A program made the translations under genes and the position numbers. DNA of 64,000 bases from Streptomyces sp. NBC_00448 (lineage in GTDB: Bacteria > Actinomycetota > Actinomycetes > Streptomycetales > Streptomycetaceae), in contig NZ_CP107913.1 in the NCBI RefSeq assembly GCF_036014115.1, positions 3,103,001 to 3,167,000 of the forward strand, in the 5' to 3' direction. This document shows, in pieces, positions 9,102-17,456 of the stretch. Numbering within the stretch: position 1 is the first letter of the stretch; each line of letters starts with the position of its first letter. The notes below the pieces were generated by a model that was not told where the DNA came from, did not search any database, and saw nothing but the letters and a program-made list of their open reading frames with translations.

Positions 9102-10940
9102 ATGGAGACGGGGACAGGGGCAGAGGAAGGACTGCCGCCGGTCGCGGCGGGTGCCGCTGCGCAGGCGCTGACGGATCTGCCCGCGCGGCTGCGCAAACGG
9201 CTCGACGGCGCGGTGGCGAAGGCGGCCGGGTGGCCGGTGACCCGGGTGGAGGGGGCCGCGCGGGTCGCGGTGGACCCGGACACCACGGTCGTGCTCGCTC
9301 TCACCGAACACGGCACCGTGGCGAGCGCGGCCGCCGTGACCTGCGACTGCCTGCTCGCCCCGGCGTGCCTGCACCGGGCGGCGGTGCTCGCGGCAGCGCC
9401 CCTGGTGGAGGAAGAGGAGGAGCCGCAAGCGCCGCCCGCCCAGGGAGCCGGGCGGAGGGAAGAGGGCGGGGCGGAGCCGTCGACGCGGCCGGACCCGTTG
9501 GGCCCCGCGGCGGAGCAGGCCGCGCAGGCGTTGTGGGCGGCCGGGGTCGCCGTCCTCCGCGAGGGCGCCGTCGCCTCCACGCTGCCGCGTACGAGGCTGC
9601 TGCACGCCGCGCAGGCCGCCCGGCTCGCCGGACTGCACCGGCCCTCCTCGGCCGCGGTCCGCGTCGCCCGCCGCCTCACCGAGGCCCGTAGCGCCGAACC
9701 GTCCTTCCGGCTCGCCGAGTTGGTGGACGACCTGGCCGAACTGCTCGACCTGACCCGCGTGATACGCGCCGCCGACCCGGCCGACCCCGCGGCCCGCGCC
9801 GCCGCGTACCGGGCCGCGGGCGAGGCGCGCCGGACGTACCGCCCGAGCGGATCGCTGCGGCTGTACGGCCTGTTCACCGAACCGGTGGCGACCGCGTCGG
9901 GTTACGCGGGCGCGCGGACGTACGCCCTCGACCCGGGTGGCGGGCTGCGCACCCTCGCCGTCATCGCCCCTGGGCCGCCCGAGCGGGCCCGGTCGGCCGC
10001 GAGCGCCCCGCTGCCCGGCGGCGCCGCCCTCACCCTGCGCGAACTCGGCCGTGGCGCGGGCCTGATCGCCACCGGCGCGACCCTCACCGAGGACGGCCGG
10101 ATCGGCGGCGGCGCGGGGCTGCGTACGGTCACGGCGTCCGGCGCGGACTGGTCCGCCGACCCGCTCGACGCGCTGTGGCGCCGGCCGCCCGCGGAACAGG
10201 TCGCGGCGGCACTCGCGCACCAGGGCACCGACGCCGACCGCAGACCCGCCGGCGCCGACCTGCTCTTCCTCGAAGGGACCGTGGTCGGCCGGGGCGGGCG
10301 CGCCGCGCTCGTGCCGGACGGCGGTCCGCCGGTGCTGCTCCACGCCCCCGACGAGCGACCGGAGTTGGCGTACGCCGGCAACCTGCGACGGCTCGCCGAA
10401 CGCCCGGGCGGACGGCTCCGGCTGATCGGCCGGCTGGCCCCCGACCGGCCGTCGGGAGTGGCCGCGCTGGCGCTGACGACCGACGGCGGTGCGCGCTACG
10501 ACCTGGGGCTCGACCGCCTTCCGCCCGGCGCCCCCGCTCCCGTTTCCGCGCCAGGTTCCGCGCCCGGCCGCGCGGACGGGTCGGCCGGCGCCGCGCACCT
10601 GCCCGCGATACCACCGCTCGCTCCCCCACCGGTGGAGTGGGAGCTGCTGAGCCGGGCAGTGGCCCGCACCGTGGCGGGCGGCCGTGCGCTGGCCGCCGCC
10701 GCGGTCGACCCCGAACTGCCGGGCCGGCTGGTGGCCGCGGGGCTGCCGACGGCCGCCGCGTGCGCGCGCTCCCTCGCGGCCGCGACCCGGGCCCGCCGTC
10801 CGGACCCGCTGGGCGCGATGCTGCCCGCCGACCCGGACGCCTTCGCCACCGCCTGGCTGGCCGCGGCGCTGTACACGGGGGCCGCGGCACGCGAGTTCAC
10901 CGCAACCGCGTGGGCCGGGAACACGTCAATCAGCGCGTAG
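9102..10940 (+). CDS. SWIM zinc-finger family protein (YehQ-like)
   Basis: This 612-residue protein has the SWIM signature CxCx5CxH at residues 81-91 (C81, C83, C89, H91). SWIM is a small zinc-binding domain that contacts DNA or protein. The rest is a long Ala/Arg-rich protein without other motifs I recognise. A low-complexity acidic stretch (about residues 101-120, Glu-rich) follows the zinc finger. It lies downstream of the MoxR and DUF5682-VWA genes on the same strand, as yehQ lies near yehL-yehM-yehP in E. coli, which supports a shared function. The ATG at 9102 follows GGGTGCGGGG, a weak ribosome site, so the start is moderately certain. Confidence 0.87.
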   Translation: METGTGAEEGLPPVAAGAAAQALTDLPARLRKRLDGAVAKAAGWPVTRVEGAARVAVDPDTTVVLALTEHGTVASAAAVTCDCLLAPACLHRAAVLAAAPLVEEEEEPQAPPAQGAGRREEGGAEPSTRPDPLGPAAEQAAQALWAAGVAVLREGAVASTLPRTRLLHAAQAARLAGLHRPSSAAVRVARRLTEARSAEPSFRLAELVDDLAELLDLTRVIRAADPADPAARAAAYRAAGEARRTYRPSGSLRLYGLFTEPVATASGYAGARTYALDPGGGLRTLAVIAPGPPERARSAASAPLPGGAALTLRELGRGAGLIATGATLTEDGRIGGGAGLRTVTASGADWSADPLDALWRRPPAEQVAAALAHQGTDADRRPAGADLLFLEGTVVGRGGRAALVPDGGPPVLLHAPDERPELAYAGNLRRLAERPGGRLRLIGRLAPDRPSGVAALALTTDGGARYDLGLDRLPPGAPAPVSAPGSAPGRADGSAGAAHLPAIPPLAPPPVEWELLSRAVARTVAGGRALAAAAVDPELPGRLVAAGLPTAAACARSLAAATRARRPDPLGAMLPADPDAFATAWLAAALYTGAAAREFTATAWAGNTSISA

Positions 10941-10999
10941 GGGGAGATCTTGCGTGACTGACGGGCGCGGCAGCGCGCCCCACGAGCGAGGGGGCACCG

Positions 11000-11917
11000 A
11001 TGCGTGACCGGACCAGACGACTGCGCGCCCGGGCGGCCGGCATCATCCGGACCGCCCGGACCGCTCGGATCGGCCCGCTCCGCCCGCGTATGTCGCAGGC
11101 ACCGACCGCGTCGCGTACGTCGCAGGCACCGGACGACCCGGGCACCTCGGCGGACCTGCGGACCACGCAGTCGCCGGCCCCGGCCGGCACCCGCCCGGCG
11201 CGCCGCTTCCGCCCGCGCCTCCCACACCTCCCGCGCACCCGCCACGCCCAACGCCGGCTGCTGCGCTGGGCGGTGGCGCTGTGCGTGCTCGCGCTGCTGC
11301 CGCCGACCTGGCTGCGGCTCACCCAGGACAGCCGGGTGCGCTCCGAGCAGGACGTGCCGAGCGAGCCCGTGGCCGTGGTCTTCGGCGCGGGGCTGGTCCA
11401 CGGCACCCCGTCGGCGTACCTCGCGCACCGTCTCGACGCGGCGATCCGGCTGTACGCGGCCGGCAAGGTCCAGGTGATCCTCGCCACCGGCGACAACAGC
11501 CGTACGTCGTACAACGAACCGGGCGCGATGCGTACCTACCTGGTCGCGCACGGTGTGCCCAGCTCCCAAGTGGTGCTGGACTACGCCGGGTTCGACACCT
11601 GGGATTCCTGCGACCGGGCCAAGCGGATCTTCGGCGTGGACCGCGCGGTGCTGGTCAGCCAGAGCTTCCACATCGACCGGGCGCTCGCGCTGTGCAAGGC
11701 CGCGGGGATCGACGCGTACGGCGTCGGCGTCGACGAGAAGCACGACGCCACGTGGTACGCCAGCGGGACCCGGGAACTGCTGGCCGCGGACAAGGCCGCG
11801 CTCGACATCGCGATCAAGCCGAACCCGAAGTTCCTCGGGCGGCAGGAGCCCGGGGTGGCCCGCGCGCTGGCCGCCCCGCCGGGACCGTACATATCCGCCC
11901 TACCCGCCGACCGGTGA
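11000..11917 (+). CDS. SanA/YdcF-like (DUF218) membrane-anchored protein
   Basis: The 305-residue product starts with an Arg/Ala/Thr-rich cytoplasmic tail of about 88 residues. One transmembrane segment follows at about residues 89-106, then an extracytoplasmic DUF218 domain. Hallmarks include AVVFGAG, a YLAHRLDAAIRLY helix, ILATGDN, an EPGAMRTYL stretch and VLVSQSFHIDRAL. This is the SanA (vancomycin-sensitivity) subgroup, linked to envelope barrier function in enterobacteria; the enzymatic reaction is not established. The ATG follows GAGCGAGGGGG. A short repeat of TCGCAGGCACCG lies in the tail-coding DNA (11092-11132), so tail length may vary between strains. Confidence 0.88.
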   Translation: MRDRTRRLRARAAGIIRTARTARIGPLRPRMSQAPTASRTSQAPDDPGTSADLRTTQSPAPAGTRPARRFRPRLPHLPRTRHAQRRLLRWAVALCVLALLPPTWLRLTQDSRVRSEQDVPSEPVAVVFGAGLVHGTPSAYLAHRLDAAIRLYAAGKVQVILATGDNSRTSYNEPGAMRTYLVAHGVPSSQVVLDYAGFDTWDSCDRAKRIFGVDRAVLVSQSFHIDRALALCKAAGIDAYGVGVDEKHDATWYASGTRELLAADKAALDIAIKPNPKFLGRQEPGVARALAAPPGPYISALPADR

Positions 11918-11999
11918 GCCCTGCGCGGTGGTAGGGAGCCCACCGATAAAATGACCGTTACGGCCCCTGGTGGCCGCCACCGACCCGAGGGAGCACGCC

Positions 12000-12482
12000 A
12001 TGCCGTCCGCCCGGCAGCACACCTACCGGACCGAACTCGTCTGGACCGGCAACCTCGGCACGGGCACGGACTCGTACCGGTCCTACCGGCGCACCCACGA
12101 GGTCACCGCGCCCGGCACACCCGTGATCGCCGGGTCCGCCGATCCGCACTTCCGTGGCGACGCCGACCGCTGGAACCCCGAGCAGATGCTGCTCGCGGCG
12201 CTCTCCCAGTGCCACCTGCTCGCGTATCTCCATGTCTGCGCGGTCAACGGCGTCGTGGTCACCGCCTACACCGACCGCGCGGACGGCACCATGGCCGAAA
12301 CGTCCGACGGCGGCGGGCACTTCACCGAGGCCGTACTCCGCCCCGAGGTCGAGGTCGCCGATCCCGCCATGACGGAGAAGGCCCTCGCACTCCACGAGCG
12401 CGCACACGAACTCTGCTTCATCGCAAGCTCGGTGAACTTCCCGGTCCGACACGAGGCGACAGTGACCGTCAGCGGAAAGTAG
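12000..12482 (+). CDS. OsmC/Ohr-family peroxiredoxin-like protein
   Basis: This 160-residue protein has the OsmC fold signatures. The segment NPEQMLLAALSQCHLLAYL carries the first redox cysteine, and HELCFIASSVNFPV carries the second. Members reduce organic hydroperoxides with a cysteine pair, using lipoyl or thioredoxin-type reductants in the cytosol. I prefer the ATG at 12000 because CGAGGGAG lies just upstream. A GTG at 11970 would add ten residues without a better ribosome site. A GATAAAAT sequence at 11945-11952 may be the -10 element of its promoter. It is convergent with the xylanase gene. Confidence 0.9.
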   Translation: MPSARQHTYRTELVWTGNLGTGTDSYRSYRRTHEVTAPGTPVIAGSADPHFRGDADRWNPEQMLLAALSQCHLLAYLHVCAVNGVVVTAYTDRADGTMAETSDGGGHFTEAVLRPEVEVADPAMTEKALALHERAHELCFIASSVNFPVRHEATVTVSGK

Positions 12483-12540
12483 CCGCCGCCCCCTCCCCAC
12501 CACACCCGTCACCGCTCCCACCCCGCCGGCACGTGGATTG

Positions 12541-12628
12541 GTCGCGCGGTTCCCCGCGGCCCTTGCGGGGCATCGTCCTTCCGCGGAAGAGACCGAGCCG
12601 AGGGCAAGGGCGCGGGGAACTGCGGGTC
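12541..12628. terminator. Inverted repeat between convergent osmC-like and xylanase genes
   Basis: The arms at 12541-12565 (GTCGCGCGGTTCCCCGCG and on) and 12605-12628 (CAAGGGCGCGGGGAACTGCG and on) are near-complementary and share the core of the 8677-8820 element. It lies between two convergent stops, so a bidirectional terminator role is likely. There is no U-tract, as is usual in Streptomyces. Confidence 0.55.
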
Positions 12629-12631
12629 AGC

Positions 12632-14059
12632 TCAACTGATGGTGCATGCGGTGCCGTTGAGGGTGGCGGCGGTGGGTTTCGGGTCGGTGCCGGACCAGTC
12701 GGCGTTGAAGCCGAAGGTGGCGTTGCCGCCGGCCGCGATGGTCCCGTTGTAGGAGAGGTTCGTGGCGCTCACGGTGCTGCCGCTCTGGGTGACCGTGGCG
12801 TTCCACGCTTGGGTGACGGTTCTGCTGCCGCCGGGGTACGTCAGCGCGACCGTCCAGCCGTTGACCGCCGACGCGCTGGTCACGGTGACGTTCGCGGTCA
12901 GACCCGTGCTCCACTCGTTGGTGGTGTGGGCGACCGTGCAGGCCCCGCCGCCCGGGGGCGTGGTCGGCGGCGTCGTGGGGGGCGTCGTCGGCGGGGTGGT
13001 CGTGCCGCTGCCGCCCAGCGCGGTCTGGATCGCGTAATAGGCCGGCTTGGGCTGGTAGTTCTCGTCGTACGGGGTGGCCGCGCCCTGCCCGGGGAAGGTG
13101 CTCGGCACCCATGAGGTGGCGTCGTTGAATCCCCACACCGTGATGCCCTGGCAGCGCGAGACGCCGAGGCAGTCGTCCACCACCTTGGTGTAGTCGCCCG
13201 CCTGCTGCTGGAGATCGGCCGCGCTGGCCGGGGTGTTCATCCGCACATCGAGTTCGGTGACCGCCACGTCCACGCCGAGGTCGGCGAAGCGCTGCAGGTT
13301 CGCCTCGAAGTCCGAGGGGACCTGGCCGAGGATGAAGTGCGCCTGGAAGCCGACGCCGTCGATCGGCACGCCTTGCTGCTTCAGCGACTTGACCAGGTCG
13401 TACATCGCGTTGCTCTTGGCGTTCTCGCCCTCGATGTTGTAGTCGTTGATGTAGAGCTTGGCGGCCGGATCGGCGGCGTGCGCGGCCGTGAGGGCGTCGG
13501 CGATGTAGGACTGGCCGATCTGGTTGTACCAGATGTCCGAGCGGTAGCTGCCGTCCTCGTTGAACGGCTCGTTGACCACGTCCCAGTGGACGACCTTGCC
13601 CTTGTAGTGCGTGACCTCGTCGGTGACGTGCTTGATCATCAGGTCGTGCACCTGCGCGTTGGTGAAGCTGCCGGACGTCAGCCAGTTCGGCAACTGGCTG
13701 TGCCAGACCAGGTTGTGGCCGCGCACCTCCATGTCGTGCTGCTGCGCGAAGCTCACGATCTGGTCGCCGGGCCCCCAGTTGTACGTGCCCTGGGTCGGCT
13801 CGACGGTGTCCCACTTCATCTCGTTGCCGGGAGTCACCTCGTCGAACTGCGTGCTCGCGATGGACGCCGACGTGCCGGACAGTTCGTTGGCCATCAGGGC
13901 GGTGCCCATGTAGATGCCCTTGGCCTCGGCGAGCGTGCGCAGCGGGGTGTCCGCGGCATGGGCGGACGGCATCGCGGTGGCGACCAGCGCGGCCGTCACG
14001 GCGATCATGGCGACGCCGGACCCGCCCACGGCGGATCTCAGGGTGCGCTTCGAGAACAT
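12632..14059 (-). CDS. Secreted endo-1,4-beta-xylanase, GH10 with C-terminal CBM2
   Basis: The 475-residue precursor has a Sec/Tat-type signal peptide ending AHA at residue 35. The GH10 domain (about 40-350) carries the acid/base Glu164 in WDVVNEP and the nucleophile Glu269 in VAVTELDVRM. A Thr/Pro linker (TTPP repeats, about 355-378) leads to a C-terminal CBM2 cellulose-binding module with the bracketing cysteines CTVAH and CTIS. It cuts xylan outside the cell. I chose the ATG at 14059 because GGAGAGAGG precedes it; the longer frame adds 28 residues upstream with no signal. Two operator-like palindromes lie upstream, and a LacI gene is adjacent on the same strand. Confidence 0.96.
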   Translation of the reverse strand: MFSKRTLRSAVGGSGVAMIAVTAALVATAMPSAHAADTPLRTLAEAKGIYMGTALMANELSGTSASIASTQFDEVTPGNEMKWDTVEPTQGTYNWGPGDQIVSFAQQHDMEVRGHNLVWHSQLPNWLTSGSFTNAQVHDLMIKHVTDEVTHYKGKVVHWDVVNEPFNEDGSYRSDIWYNQIGQSYIADALTAAHAADPAAKLYINDYNIEGENAKSNAMYDLVKSLKQQGVPIDGVGFQAHFILGQVPSDFEANLQRFADLGVDVAVTELDVRMNTPASAADLQQQAGDYTKVVDDCLGVSRCQGITVWGFNDATSWVPSTFPGQGAATPYDENYQPKPAYYAIQTALGGSGTTTPPTTPPTTPPTTPPGGGACTVAHTTNEWSTGLTANVTVTSASAVNGWTVALTYPGGSRTVTQAWNATVTQSGSTVSATNLSYNGTIAAGGNATFGFNADWSGTDPKPTAATLNGTACTIS

Positions 14060-14147
14060 CGGGGGGTACCTCTCTCCAAGTGGGGTTGGACAGGGTTGCT
14101 GCGTCCCCGGGAGCCGCCGCGGCCACGCCGTACGACTCCCCACGGTT

Positions 14148-14158
14148 CGAAAGTTTCG
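14148..14158. promoter_or_regulatory. Xylanase-type operator CGAAACTTTCG
   Basis: The 11-base near-perfect palindrome CGAAAGTTTCG (CGAAACTTTCG on the coding strand) lies about 90 bases upstream of the xylanase start. This inverted repeat is described upstream of Streptomyces xylanase genes, and the related CGAA-N-TTCG is the BxlR target. A 10/11 match lies upstream of the LacI gene. Confidence 0.7.
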
Positions 14159-14242
14159 GGGACTGTTCCGATCTGTGCGCAGACCTTACGACCGCCCCCG
14201 TCGAGCGTCAACACTCGCGACGGTCATCGCAGGTGGGAGTAG

Positions 14243-14256
14243 CGGGAGCGCTCCCA
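14243..14256. promoter_or_regulatory. CebR-like operator
   Basis: CGGGAGCGCTCCCA matches 13 of 14 bases of the CebR box TGGGAGCGCTCCCA, the cellobiose-responsive LacI operator of Streptomyces. It lies about 185 bases upstream of the xylanase. It implies that cello-oligosaccharides, through CebR encoded elsewhere, also control this gene. Confidence 0.7.
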
Positions 14257-14395
14257 TACGCGGGCTGACGGACCGCCCGTCACCGCGCGGCGTACGCCCG
14301 CACCCGGCCCAACGGCGGCCGGGGTGCGGGCCCGCCCCCGAGCCCCGCCCCCGAGCCGCGCCGCGCCGGCGTCGGCTCCCCCGCCGACTCCCCGC

Positions 14396-15493
14396 CTACT
14401 CCCCGGCCTGCTCCCCCGCCGGACCCCGCCCCTCACCATCGGCGCGCGGCGGCGCACTGCTCGCCCGCTCGACCAGCCGCGTCGCCAGGTCCACCCGCAG
14501 GGTGCTCGGCTGCTTGCCCCGGCTCAGGTCCAGCACCAGCCGGGCGGCGGCCTCGGCCATCTCCGTCAGCGGCTGGCGGACCGTGGTCAGCGGCGGGCTG
14601 ATCCAGCGGGCCAGCGGCAGGTCGTCGAAACCGACCACGCTCAGGTCCTGCGGAATGCGCAGGCCCAGCTCGCGCGCGGCCTCGTAGAGCCCGAGGGCCT
14701 GGAGGTCGTTGCCGGTGAAGACGGCGGTGGGGCGGTCGGGGCGGCGCAGCAGCTCAAGCCCCACGGTGTAGCCGGCCTCGTGGTGGAAGTCGCCGGACCG
14801 CACCAGGTCCGGGTCGTAGTCGACGCCGGCGGTCTCCAGGGCGGCGCGGTAGCCGTCGATCCTGGCCCGGTTGCACATCATGCCGCTGGGGCCGCCGATC
14901 ACGCCGATCCGGCGGTGGCCCAGCTCCAGCAGGTGGCGGGTGGCGGCGAGGCCGCCCTGCCAGTTGGTGGCGCCGATCGCGGGCACGTCCTCGCCCGGGT
15001 CGCCGGCCGGGTCCAGCACCACGAACGGGATGTCGCGGCTGGTGAGCTGGGCGCGCTGCGCCGGGTCCAGGCCGGACAGCACCAGGATCACCCCGGTCGG
15101 GCGACGGGCCAGCACACCGTCCACCCAGGTCTGGCCGGGGCTGAGCCGCCCGGCGGACTCCGACAGCACCACGTTGAGGCTCTCCTGGCGGGCCACGTTC
15201 TCCACCCCGCGGATCACCTCCATCGCCCAGGAGCTCTCCAGCTCGTGGAAGACCAGGTCGATCAGCGGGGCCGGCTGCACGCTGCCGCGCCGCCGCTGGT
15301 AGCCGTGCCGGCGCAGCAGCTCCTCGACCCGGCTGCGGGTGGCCGGCGCGACGTCACCCCGCCCGTTGAGAACCTTCGAAACAGTCGGAGCCGACACGCC
15401 CGCGGCCCGCGCGATCTCGGCAAGCGTCGCGGTGCCGTCACCGGGGGTCTCCGGCTGGTCGTCACGGGGCGGTTGCACGCTGGTGGCACTCAT
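14396..15493 (-). CDS. LacI-family transcriptional regulator (likely xylan/xylo-oligosaccharide repressor)
   Basis: This 365-residue protein has an N-terminal LacI helix-turn-helix at about residues 24-70 (TLAEIARAAGVSAPTVSKVL). A periplasmic-binding-protein-like sensor domain follows, with the family endings VFTGNDLQALG, VVGFDDLPLARW and PPLTTVRQPL. It represses transcription until a sugar binds. The ATG at 15493 places the helix-turn-helix about 23 residues in; a GTG at 15583 would add 30 residues. It lies just upstream of the xylanase. Both genes have a CGAAA-type palindrome upstream, so autoregulation plus control of the xylanase is a reasonable inference. The inducer is not visible from sequence. 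Confidence 0.9.
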   Translation of the reverse strand: MSATSVQPPRDDQPETPGDGTATLAEIARAAGVSAPTVSKVLNGRGDVAPATRSRVEELLRRHGYQRRRGSVQPAPLIDLVFHELESSWAMEVIRGVENVARQESLNVVLSESAGRLSPGQTWVDGVLARRPTGVILVLSGLDPAQRAQLTSRDIPFVVLDPAGDPGEDVPAIGATNWQGGLAATRHLLELGHRRIGVIGGPSGMMCNRARIDGYRAALETAGVDYDPDLVRSGDFHHEAGYTVGLELLRRPDRPTAVFTGNDLQALGLYEAARELGLRIPQDLSVVGFDDLPLARWISPPLTTVRQPLTEMAEAAARLVLDLSRGKQPSTLRVDLATRLVERASSAPPRADGEGRGPAGEQAGE

Positions 15494-15586
15494 ATCAGCG
15501 ATCGTAGCCCGCCCGGGGGCGGAGGGCAGCGCCCCGCCCACCCCGCACTTCAGCCCATCAGGGACCGTAAGCTTCGAATCCACCCG

Positions 15587-15597
15587 CGAAACATTCG
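15587..15597. promoter_or_regulatory. Candidate auto-operator of the LacI regulator
   Basis: CGAAACATTCG differs at one base from CGAAACTTTCG, the element upstream of the xylanase. It is centred about 99 bases upstream of the LacI start codon, a position suited to autoregulation. Confidence 0.55.
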
Positions 15598-15748
15598 CCG
15601 ATCGAGTCCGCTCATCCGCGACCGGGGCTCCCCCTCTCGCCGCTTCTCGACGATCAAGTCACCTCCCCCCCAAGGGCGTTGGCCACGGAACGCAGCCATG
15701 CCGGCACGTTCCGGGGGTAGCCGAGCCGGTGACGAGAGGAGGTGTGTC

Positions 15749-16462
15749 ATGGAGACGCAGCAGGTCGAGGTGGTGCGCACCACACCGTGGTGGGCACGGA
15801 TCGTGATCGGCGTGGTCGTGCTGGGACTGCTGTTCTTCCTGCTCGGGAGGGCGAATCTGCTGCCCGGAATCCCGAACCCGTTCGAGGAGAAGACCACCGA
15901 CCGCAGCGGTCCGGTGCTGCTCAAGTCGATCCAGGACATGAACCGCTTCGAGGGCGCCAGCGGCAACTTCCAGGTCGTGGTGGACCTCGACAAGGACGCC
16001 AAGTTCCTGCCCGACGCCGTCCGCGGCAAGCGCACCCTGTACGTGGGGGCCGGCAGCGTGGACGCCTACGTCGACCTCGGAAAGGTCGGCACCGGCGCGG
16101 TGCAGGTCTCCGACAACCGCAGGACCGCGGCGATCCGGCTGCCGCACGCCGGTCTGGAGCGCGCCTCGCTCGACCCCAAGCACTCCTACGTGGTGTCGCA
16201 GCAGCGCGGCCTCTTCGACCGGATCGGCGACTTCTTCAGCGGCAACCCCGGCAACATGCAGCAGCTCAACGAGCTGGCCGCGTCGAAGATCCAGACCGCC
16301 GCCAAGCAGAGCGAGTTGGCGCAGCGCGCCGAGACCAACACCCGAAGCATGCTGACGCGGATGCTGACGTCGCTGGGGTTCACCAAGGTGAGCGTGGTCT
16401 TCGGTACGGCGCCGGCGACGCCCAGCCCTTCCGCCTCGCCGTCCCACTCGCCGACGAGCTGA
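15749..16462 (+). CDS. DUF4230-family membrane-anchored protein
   Basis: The 237-residue product has a short cytoplasmic N-terminus and one transmembrane helix at about residues 15-36 (IVIGVVVLGLLFFLLG). An extracytoplasmic domain of the DUF4230 type follows, including an SGNFQVVVDLDKD stretch, strands with YVGAGSVDAYVDLG, and a C-terminal Ala/Glu-rich helix. It ends in a Pro/Ser tail. The function of DUF4230 is not known. The ATG follows an excellent ribosome site, AGAGGAGG. It is convergent with the nitroreductase-hemerythrin gene. Confidence 0.88.
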   Translation: METQQVEVVRTTPWWARIVIGVVVLGLLFFLLGRANLLPGIPNPFEEKTTDRSGPVLLKSIQDMNRFEGASGNFQVVVDLDKDAKFLPDAVRGKRTLYVGAGSVDAYVDLGKVGTGAVQVSDNRRTAAIRLPHAGLERASLDPKHSYVVSQQRGLFDRIGDFFSGNPGNMQQLNELAASKIQTAAKQSELAQRAETNTRSMLTRMLTSLGFTKVSVVFGTAPATPSPSASPSHSPTS

Positions 16463-16495
16463 GGCGTCGGGCACGTCCACCGGGTCCGGAGGTCC

Positions 16496-16540
16496 TGAAC
16501 CGGCAGGTCGCGAACCGGCAAGTGGCGAACCGGCGGGCCC
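16496..16540. repeat. Three copies of a GAACCGGC(A/G)-type 14-15-base repeat
   Basis: The unit GAACCGGCAGGTCGC is repeated with changes three times in the short gap between two convergent genes. It may be slipped-strand expansion of a terminator region. Confidence 0.5.
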
Positions 16541-16552
16541 GTCCGGCTCGCC

Positions 16553-17413
16553 TCATCCCGAGCCGGCGCCGAACCCCCGGGCGCCCTCCTCGCCCAGCAG
16601 GGCGGGCAGCAAGTGCCGCTCCTCGTAGGCGAAGTGCGCCTCCGCGCCGGCGGCGAGGGCGTCGAGCCGGGCCCGTACGGCCGCGGGTCCGGCACCCTCC
16701 CGCACCATCGCGCGCAACTCGGCGAGCTCCTGGGCCACTTCGCGGTGCTCGGCCCGCAACCGGGCCAGCACCGGAGCGAGATGGGGGAAGGCGGTGTCGA
16801 AGGCGGGCAGCACCCCCTCTTCGGTGCCGTGGTGCGCGCCCAGCGCGTCGCAGAACGCCAGGCAGTGCACGGCGAGTTCGGCGGTGGCCGGCTCGCCGTA
16901 CCGCAGAGCGGCGAGTTGGCCGCGCAACTCGGTGTGCACGGTGAGGAGCTGGTAGGCGATGGCGCGGTTGCGGTCGGCGTCGGGCGCCGTGAGGTCCAGG
17001 GGGTGCAGCGCCACCACGGGGATGGTCCGCGCGGTCCGGGTCTCGTACTCCCCGTAGGCGGGCACCGCGGCGACCTGCCGGGCCCAGGCGCGGTCACGTT
17101 CCACCCCGGCCAGCGGACGCGCGCGGACCGCCAGGGCGCGCACGCCGTCGGCGCCGTCGCCGATCTCGACCTGTGCCTGGGGGTGGGCGAGCAGGTTGTG
17201 GTACCAGCCGGGGTGCCGGTCGGCGCCCGCGTTCGAGGCGAACACGTGGAGGGCGTCGCCGTCCCTGGCGTAGCCGATCGGGTGGGTGCGGCGCAGGCCG
17301 CTGCGCGCGCCCAGGGTGGTGAGCAGCAGCAGGTCGGCGCCGGCGAACATGCCGCCGACCCGGCCGCCGTTCGCCCGGAACTCCGTGATGACCTGCTCGG
17401 TCCAGTCGGCCAT
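16553..17413 (-). CDS. Deazaflavin (F420)-dependent nitroreductase-like / hemerythrin HHE fusion
   Basis: The 286-residue protein combines two domains. Residues 1-135 look like the Ddn/DUF385 deazaflavin-dependent reductase family (GARSGLRRTHPIGY, HPGWYHNLLAHPQAQVEIG). Residues 145-275 form a four-helix hemerythrin HHE domain. Iron-ligand candidates are HTELR, HHGTEEGVLP, EHREV and the terminal FAYEERHLLPAL. The first domain should reduce quinone- or nitro-type substrates with F420H2; the second should bind a di-iron centre sensing or carrying oxygen or NO. The ATG follows GGAGAGAGG. It is divergent from a MarR regulator with two palindromes between them, which suggests redox-responsive control. 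Confidence 0.9.
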   Translation of the reverse strand: MADWTEQVITEFRANGGRVGGMFAGADLLLLTTLGARSGLRRTHPIGYARDGDALHVFASNAGADRHPGWYHNLLAHPQAQVEIGDGADGVRALAVRARPLAGVERDRAWARQVAAVPAYGEYETRTARTIPVVALHPLDLTAPDADRNRAIAYQLLTVHTELRGQLAALRYGEPATAELAVHCLAFCDALGAHHGTEEGVLPAFDTAFPHLAPVLARLRAEHREVAQELAELRAMVREGAGPAAVRARLDALAAGAEAHFAYEERHLLPALLGEEGARGFGAGSG

Positions 17414-17456
17414 GGGGATGCCTCTCTCCGATACGCTCGGACCACGGGAATACTTC

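Larger units (their letters stand above)
14060..14395 (-). promoter_or_regulatory. Xylanase 5' control region
   Basis: This 336-base gap lies between the LacI gene and the xylanase. It holds two palindromic operator-like sites (14148-14158 and 14243-14256). The end near the LacI stop (14265-14390) is GC-rich and low in complexity, with no gene seen. The xylanase promoter is expected between the two sites or next to them. Confidence 0.7.

Noticed and set aside
15571..15585. tRNA T-loop-like sequence GCTTCGAATCC
   Set aside because: No acceptor, D or anticodon stems can be built around it.
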